Source: Paracoccaceae bacterium (GTDB lineage Bacteria > Pseudomonadota > Alphaproteobacteria > Rhodobacterales > Rhodobacteraceae). Taken from it: 5,173 bases of DNA. The notes under the pieces are model-generated. The model ran no database searches. It was not told the origin of the DNA and saw only the letters and a program-made list of their open reading frames with translations. Positions 1 to 3,289 of this stretch are shown piece by piece. The stretch spans positions 1 to 5,173 of the forward strand of contig WFPZ01000108.1 of assembly GCA_015487335.1 (NCBI GenBank), written 5' to 3'. The stretch's first letter is position 1. Each line of letters starts with the position of its first letter. The translations under genes were made by a program, and so were the position numbers.

Positions 1-50
1 CGAAACCGGCCAAACCTAGTGTCCGCGCGACTGTCCGAGGGGGCTTCATC

Positions 51-386
51 ATGGTTGATCCGGCCGACAAGGAGCGTCTCGAGAGGCTCGAGAAGCGGAT
101 CAGCGAGATGAAGGGGGCCAAGGCCCCGGCCTCGAAGATGGAAGAGCATCATGCCCAGGCGCATCTGGTCTGGCGCATGGTGATCGAGCTGGTGACGGGC
201 ATCGTCATCGGCTTCGGCATCGGATACGGGCTGGATTCCGTTTTCGGAACGAAACCCGTCTTCATGGTGCTGTTCATACTGCTGGGTTTTGCGGCCGGGG
301 TTCGGGTGATGCTGAGCTCGGCCAGGGAGACCCGGAAGGACGATCGGGCCGGAGACGGCCGGGAAAATGATGACAATGGCGGCTGA
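51..386 (+). CDS. atpI: AtpI, F0F1 ATP synthase accessory/assembly subunit (ATPase gene 1 family)
   Basis: A small membrane protein of 111 residues that opens the F0 operon. Residues 1-36 are charged and probably helical and cytoplasmic. Two hydrophobic segments follow, at about 39-61 and 69-88, joined by a short loop with the G-Y-G-L-D and F-G-T-K-P motifs typical of the AtpI/gene 1 family. The tail from about residue 91 is very polar (many D, R, N). In other bacteria AtpI helps assemble the c ring and has been linked to Mg2+ uptake; it is not part of the catalytic enzyme. The ATG at 51 is preceded by a GAGGGGG tract at 37-43, a fair Shine-Dalgarno at 7 nt. The 3' end overlaps the predicted start of atpB by up to 20 nt. 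Identity rests on the double-TM pattern, the loop motif and the position before atpB. Confidence 0.9.
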   Translation: MVDPADKERLERLEKRISEMKGAKAPASKMEEHHAQAHLVWRMVIELVTGIVIGFGIGYGLDSVFGTKPVFMVLFILLGFAAGVRVMLSSARETRKDDRAGDGRENDDNGG

Positions 387-1278
387 GGCCGCGGGTCAAG
401 AGGATGTGAAGATGGCGGAAGCAGCCTCGGGGAAACCGAAAGCCGAAGCGAAAACGGGCGGGGGCAGGTTCTCGCCGGCCAGCCTGGTGCTGATCGCGAT
501 CATCCTGGTGATGTTCTTCGCCAGCTACTTCACCAAGGCCGATGTGTCCGGCCTGCAGATTCATCCGATGAAGCAGTTCGTCGTCAAGCCGCTGTTCGGC
601 GGCAAGGAGCTTGCCTTCTACACCCCGACGGTCGTCACCCTGTGGATGGGGGTGGCGATTCTTGCGGTGGTGGGGCTGCTGGTGCTGGGGACCCGCGGGC
701 GGGCCATCGTGCCCAGCCGGGTCCAGTCGGTGGCCGAGCTGCTCTACGGTTTCGTCTACAAGATGGTCGAGGACGTCTCGGGCAAGGACGGGGTGAAGTA
801 TTTCCCCCATGTGATGACCCTGTTCGTCTTCATCCTGGCGGCCAACTTCCTGGGCCTCATCCCCTACAGCTATACGACCACCTCGCAGCTGGCGGTGACC
901 GCCACCATGGCGCTTCTGGTGTTCTTCGGGGTGACGCTTCTGGGCCTCTACAAGCACGGTCTGGGCTTTCTGAAGATCTTCTGGGTCAGCGGGGCGCCGC
1001 TGCTGCTGCGGCCGATCCTCGCGATCATCGAGGTGATTTCCTATTTCGTGCGCCCGGTCAGCCACTCCATCCGACTGATGGGCAACATGATGGCGGGCCA
1101 CGCGGTGATCAAGGTGTTCGCCGGTTTTGCCGGCGTGATGGGCCTGGGGGCGGTGGCTCCGATCCTGGCGATTACCGCCGTCTTCGCGCTGGAGACCCTG
1201 GTGGCCTTCATCCAGGCCTATGTCTTCGCCATTCTCACCTGCGTCTACCTGCGCGACGCGCTTCACCCCGGACACTGA
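367..1278 (+). CDS. atpB: F0F1 ATP synthase subunit a
   Basis: Subunit a forms the two proton half-channels next to the c ring in the inner membrane. The essential arginine (E. coli aArg210) is R236 in the S-I-R-L-M-G-N motif. H245 sits where E. coli has Glu219, and E276 where E. coli has His245: the swapped His/Glu pair known from mitochondrial-type a subunits. Q283 matches E. coli Gln252. The C terminus L-H-P-G-H is typical of the Rhodobacterales. The longest reading gives 303 residues, versus roughly 240-270 usual, because about 60 residues precede the I-H-P-M-K-Q-F motif that lies near the start in most relatives. That extension contains an extra hydrophobic segment at about 36-55. The start is uncertain: in-frame ATGs lie at 367, 370 and 376 within atpI, but the ATG at 412 has the better Shine-Dalgarno (AAGAGG, 398-403) and would give 288 residues with the extra segment kept. 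Confidence 0.95.
   Translation: MMTMAAEAAGQEDVKMAEAASGKPKAEAKTGGGRFSPASLVLIAIILVMFFASYFTKADVSGLQIHPMKQFVVKPLFGGKELAFYTPTVVTLWMGVAILAVVGLLVLGTRGRAIVPSRVQSVAELLYGFVYKMVEDVSGKDGVKYFPHVMTLFVFILAANFLGLIPYSYTTTSQLAVTATMALLVFFGVTLLGLYKHGLGFLKIFWVSGAPLLLRPILAIIEVISYFVRPVSHSIRLMGNMMAGHAVIKVFAGFAGVMGLGAVAPILAITAVFALETLVAFIQAYVFAILTCVYLRDALHPGH
398..414 (+). promoter_or_regulatory. Shine-Dalgarno and alternative start codon for atpB
   Basis: AAGAGG at 398-403 lies 8 nt before an in-frame ATG at 412-414 (residue 16 of the long reading). The three upstream ATGs at 367, 370 and 376 have only a weak CGGAG-like sequence near 349-353 and lie inside atpI. Starting at 412 would remove the atpI overlap and leave a 25-nt gap. 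This spacing and match make 412 the likelier main start, but coupled re-initiation from atpI at the upstream ATGs cannot be ruled out. Confidence 0.5.
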
Positions 1279-1335
1279 GCCGGGCCCGACGGACAACAAC
1301 CAATCCAGCCAATTCCAACGCAAGGAGAAATCGAC
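1279..1335 (+). promoter_or_regulatory. A/C-rich leader and ribosome binding site of atpE
   Basis: The 57-nt spacer between atpB and atpE is unlike the GC-rich surroundings. From 1293 to 1319, 23 of 27 bases are A or C (12 A, 11 C) with a single G, so this part should stay single-stranded in the mRNA. It contains two near-copies of CCAATCC/CCAATTCC at 1300-1306 and 1309-1316. A strong Shine-Dalgarno, AAGGAG at 1322-1327, lies 8 nt before the ATG at 1336. In E. coli an unstructured leader before atpE acts as a translational enhancer that raises c subunit synthesis. By analogy, not by shared sequence, I infer the same role here. Confidence 0.55.
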
Positions 1336-1572
1336 ATGGAAGGCGATATCGTACAAATGGGCGCATATATCGGTGCCGGCATGGCCAGCATCGGCATGGG
1401 TGGCGCCGCCGTGGGTGTGGGCCTCGTGGTTGGCAACTTCGTTTCGGGCGCCCTGCGCAACCCCTCGGCCGCTGCCGGCCAGACTGCCACGATGTTCATC
1501 GGTATCGCGTTTGCCGAAGCCCTGGGGATCTTCTCGTTCCTCGTCGCGCTTCTGCTGATGTTCGCCGTCTGA
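1336..1572 (+). CDS. atpE: F0F1 ATP synthase subunit c (proteolipid)
   Basis: A 78-residue hairpin of two membrane helices that assembles into the rotating c ring of F0. Helix 1 (about 9-35) is rich in glycine and alanine with the G-x-G-x-G pattern that allows tight packing. The polar loop R41-N42-P43 contacts the central stalk. Helix 2 (about 50-76) carries the proton-binding carboxylate E61 in the A-F-A-E-A-L-G-I-F context. The sequence resembles mitochondrial-type c subunits, and I see no clear Na+-binding signature, so it is most likely proton-coupled. The start at 1336 has an excellent Shine-Dalgarno. The gene has spacers on both sides, an A/C-rich leader before and two hairpins after, consistent with expression above that of its operon partners. 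Confidence 0.97.
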   Translation: MEGDIVQMGAYIGAGMASIGMGGAAVGVGLVVGNFVSGALRNPSAAAGQTATMFIGIAFAEALGIFSFLVALLLMFAV

Positions 1573-1581
1573 TCCTTCGGA

Positions 1582-1621
1582 ACCGTCCTTACGGTCAGGC
1601 GGGCCTGCATCGGGCCCGCCT
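1582..1621 (+). promoter_or_regulatory. tandem hairpins in the atpE-atpF' spacer
   Basis: Two perfect inverted repeats lie just after atpE. The first is ACCGT (1582-1586) with ACGGT (1591-1595) around a 4-nt CCTT loop. The second is AGGCGGGCC (1597-1605) with GGCCCGCCT (1613-1621), 9 bp with a 7-nt loop. No T run follows (the next bases are GGTGTAAT), so this is not a standard intrinsic terminator. Likely roles are protecting the 3' end of an atpE-containing processed mRNA or partially attenuating transcription before the b'/b genes; both are inference. The atpF' Shine-Dalgarno lies 18 nt after the second stem and remains free. Confidence 0.55.
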
Positions 1622-1651
1622 GGTGTAATATCCGGGTTCAAGGAGGACATC

Positions 1652-2209
1652 ATGGCAGAGAACACCAAAGCGGGCGAAGAGGCCGTCAAGGCTGCCGAAG
1701 CCGCCGCGGAGGCGGGCATGCCGCAGCTCGACTTCTCGACCTATCCCAACCAGATCTTCTGGCTGCTGATCACCCTGGTGGTGATCTATTTCGTGCTCTC
1801 GCGCCTGGCGCTTCCGCGTATCGCTTCGGTGCTGGCCGAACGTCAGGACACGATCACCAATGACCTGGCTGCCGCCGAGGAACTGAAGCAAAAGGCCGTA
1901 GAGGCGGAGGAGGCCTACCAGAAGGCGCTGGCCGATGCCCGGGCCGAGGCCAACCGGATCGTTGCCGAGGCCAAGGCCGAGATCCAGGCCGATCTGGACG
2001 CTGCCACCGCCAAGGCCGAAGCCGAGATCGCCGCCAAGGCTGCCGAATCGGAAAAGGCGATTGCCGAGATCCGCGCAAATGCCCTGGAGGCGGTCAAGCA
2101 GGTGGCGCGCGACACCGCGAAGGAGATCGTGGCCGCTCTGGGCGGCAAGGCCGATGCACGCACGGTGAGCGCTGCCGTGAACGCCAGGCTGAAGGAGCTG
2201 GGATCATGA
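1652..2209 (+). CDS. atpF': F0F1 ATP synthase subunit b' (peripheral stalk)
   Basis: One of two non-identical b-type subunits that form the peripheral stalk holding F1 against the rotor; the gene is called atpF', atpG or atpX in different genomes. The protein is 185 residues. A polar, Ala/Glu-rich N terminus (1-30) is followed by P-x-L-D-F-x-T-Y-P-N-Q, a good match to the start of b' subunits, then one membrane helix at about 34-51. From about residue 60 it is a long, charged, alanine-rich helix that should form a right-handed coiled coil with b. The end (V-A-R-D-T-A-K-E-I-V-A-A-L-G) resembles the b/b' C-terminal region that contacts the delta subunit. Start: AAGGAGG at 1640-1646, 5 nt before the ATG. 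Its stop overlaps the atpF start in an ATGA. Assignment as b' rather than b rests on gene order and the N-terminal motif. Confidence 0.93.
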   Translation: MAENTKAGEEAVKAAEAAAEAGMPQLDFSTYPNQIFWLLITLVVIYFVLSRLALPRIASVLAERQDTITNDLAAAEELKQKAVEAEEAYQKALADARAEANRIVAEAKAEIQADLDAATAKAEAEIAAKAAESEKAIAEIRANALEAVKQVARDTAKEIVAALGGKADARTVSAAVNARLKELGS

Positions 2210-2763
2210 GGAAGCTTGCGTTCACGCTGTCGCTGGCGGCCGGCCCGGCCATGGCGGCCGAGGGGGTTCCGTTCTTCTCTTTCTTCAATACCTCGACGGT
2301 GACGCTGCTGGCCTTCATCACCTTCGTCTGGGTGCTCGTTCATCTGGGGGTGCCGGGCAAGCTGCTGGCCATGCTCGACCAGCGGGCGGAAAACATCCGC
2401 AAGGAGCTGAACGAGGCGAAGGCACTGCGTGAAGAGGCGCAGGCGATTCTCGCGTCCTATGAGCGCAAGCAGCGAGAGGTGCGGGAGCAGGCCGAGCGGA
2501 TCATCGAGCATGCCCGCGAGGAGGCGAAAATCGCCGCCGAGAAGGCGAAGGAAGATCTGCAGGAGACCCTGGCCCGGCGCATGGCCGCCGCCGAAGAGCA
2601 GATCGCCTCGGCCCATGCCCAGGCCCTGAAGGAGGTGCGCGACCAGGCGGTTCAGGTGGCCGTTGCTGCTGCCGCGGATGTCCTGGCCAAGAAGCTGACA
2701 GACGCGCAGAACGAAGAGCTCGTCTCCGAAGCGATCGAGGCGGTCCAGACCAGGCTGCACTGA
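2206..2763 (+). CDS. atpF: F0F1 ATP synthase subunit b (peripheral stalk)
   Basis: The second b-type stalk subunit, also 185 residues. The N terminus looks like a signal peptide: R2-K3, a hydrophobic stretch at 4-12, then A-M-A before A18, a possible signal peptidase site after residue 17. A second hydrophobic segment at about 29-47 is the membrane anchor. It is followed by V-P-G-K-L-L-A-M-L-D-Q-R-A-E-x-I, the conserved b-subunit motif at the membrane exit, and a long Glu/Ala/Arg-rich helix (about 55-160) for the coiled coil with b'. The start overlaps the stop of atpF' by 4 nt (ATGA at 2206-2209) with AAGGAG at 2192-2197, so translation is probably coupled and the two subunits made in equal amounts. 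It is the last gene of the operon; a terminator begins about 35 nt downstream. Confidence 0.95.
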   Translation: MRKLAFTLSLAAGPAMAAEGVPFFSFFNTSTVTLLAFITFVWVLVHLGVPGKLLAMLDQRAENIRKELNEAKALREEAQAILASYERKQREVREQAERIIEHAREEAKIAAEKAKEDLQETLARRMAAAEEQIASAHAQALKEVRDQAVQVAVAAAADVLAKKLTDAQNEELVSEAIEAVQTRLH

Positions 2764-2797
2764 GGCCCGGGCCGGAATACTGGCCAACAGGACCAAT

Positions 2798-2830
2798 AAC
2801 CCCGGCACCCGCGTGGTGCCGGGGTTTTCT
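2798..2830 (+). terminator. intrinsic terminator of the F0 operon, possibly bidirectional
   Basis: A perfect 10-bp GC-rich stem, CCCCGGCACC (2800-2809) with GGTGCCGGGG (2815-2824), has a 5-nt loop CGCGT and is extended by two A-T pairs from 2798-2799. It is followed by TTTTCT on the + strand, a classic Rho-independent terminator. Read on the - strand the stem is followed by TTATTGG, a weaker T-rich tail, so it may also stop transcripts arriving from the acylphosphatase gene. A smaller hairpin, GGGGC (2839-2843) with GCCCC (2847-2851), directly follows the acylphosphatase stop and may help termination from that side. Confidence 0.9.
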
Positions 2831-2853
2831 GTCCGGCAGGGGCGGCGCCCCGC

Positions 2854-3132
2854 TCAGCCGGTGATCTCGAATGTCCTGAAGCGCCCCTGAGGCCTGGCCT
2901 CTTCGCTGCGCACGTCGGTGACAATGGCTGCTCCGGGGCCGTCCCACAGGGCATCGAGCATGGTCTGCACCGCCTCGGGATCGCCCTCGAACCAGGCCAA
3001 GACCGAGCCGTCATCGCAATTCTTCACCCAGCCGGAGAGGCCGAGCGCCCGGGCGCGCGCCCTTGTCCAGGCGCGATAGGCGACGCCCTGCACGCGGCCG
3101 GTGATGCGGGCTCTGACGGCGATCCGGTCCAT
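2854..3132 (-). CDS. acyP: acylphosphatase
   Basis: A 92-residue cytosolic enzyme of the usual acylphosphatase size, which hydrolyses carboxyl-phosphate bonds such as those in acetyl phosphate or 1,3-bisphosphoglycerate. The signature is complete: G-R-V-Q-G-V-A-Y-R at 12-20, where R20 binds the phosphate, and G-W-V-K-N-C-D-D-G-S-V at 34-44, where N38 positions the attacking water. The 18-residue gap between them matches the animal enzymes (Arg23/Asn41). Tyr replaces the common Phe before the arginine, as in many bacterial members. The end (F-R-T-F-E-I-T-G) fits the last beta strand. Start: ATG at 3132 with AGGAGAA at 3144-3138, 5 nt upstream. It lies downstream of the mutase gene on the same strand, but the 157-bp hairpin-rich spacer makes cotranscription uncertain. 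Its physiological substrate in bacteria is not well established. Confidence 0.95.
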   Translation of the reverse strand: MDRIAVRARITGRVQGVAYRAWTRARARALGLSGWVKNCDDGSVLAWFEGDPEAVQTMLDALWDGPGAAIVTDVRSEEARPQGRFRTFEITG

Positions 3133-3179
3133 CTGGGTTCTCCTGATCGAAGTCTGCGCCTTCGGGGCCGCCTGCGCAA

Positions 3180-3255
3180 GGGGGCGCTGCCCCCGCCGCC
3201 CTGCGGGCGGCTCCCCCGGAGTATTTGGGCAAGGTGAAGGGGCAGGCTGCGCCCC
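3180..3255. repeat. hairpin-rich element in the mutase-acylphosphatase spacer, resembling a dispersed Rhodobacterales intergenic repeat
   Basis: On the + strand the spacer holds two adjacent perfect hairpins: GGGGGC (3180-3185) with GCCCCC (3189-3194), 3-nt loop, and GCCGCCC (3195-3201) with GGGCGGC (3205-3211), 3-nt loop TGC. A tail beginning CCCCCGGAGTATTTGGGC (from 3213) follows. A third inverted repeat, GGGGC (3239-3243) with GCCCC (3251-3255), closes the element. The GGAGTATTTGGxxAAG-type tail beside a GC hairpin is one I recall from many intergenic regions of Rhodobacter, Paracoccus and roseobacters, so I read it as a dispersed repeat. Only one copy is in this window, so repetition itself is not shown here. 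On the - strand it follows the mutase stop and could act as an mRNA 3' stem-loop. Confidence 0.5.
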
Positions 3256-3289
3256 GAGCGGGCAAGCGCGCCGGAAGGGCCGTGGCAGG

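Noticed and set aside
1..50. A promoter for the F0 operon.
   Set aside because: Only 50 bases precede atpI and no convincing -35/-10 pair is visible; it probably lies further upstream.
642..1628. A 328-codon plus-strand frame overlapping atpB and atpE.
   Set aside because: It is an alternate frame of atpB with Gly/Arg/Pro-rich composition and no recognisable motif; the AtpB and AtpE frames carry all conserved residues.
1582..1630. The hairpins after atpE as a full intrinsic terminator.
   Set aside because: No T run follows either stem, and atpF' and atpF downstream have no visible promoter of their own.
274..1719. A 481-codon open frame on the minus strand across atpB and atpE.
   Set aside because: It is antisense to two certain genes and its product is a low-complexity His/Asp/Gln/Arg-rich sequence typical of a GC-rich shadow frame.
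1915..2947. Long minus-strand frames opposite atpF' and atpF (1915-2808 and 2501-2947).
   Set aside because: They are antisense to the coiled-coil genes; the repetitive GAG/GCC/AAG codons remove stops in the opposite strand. One also crosses the terminator.
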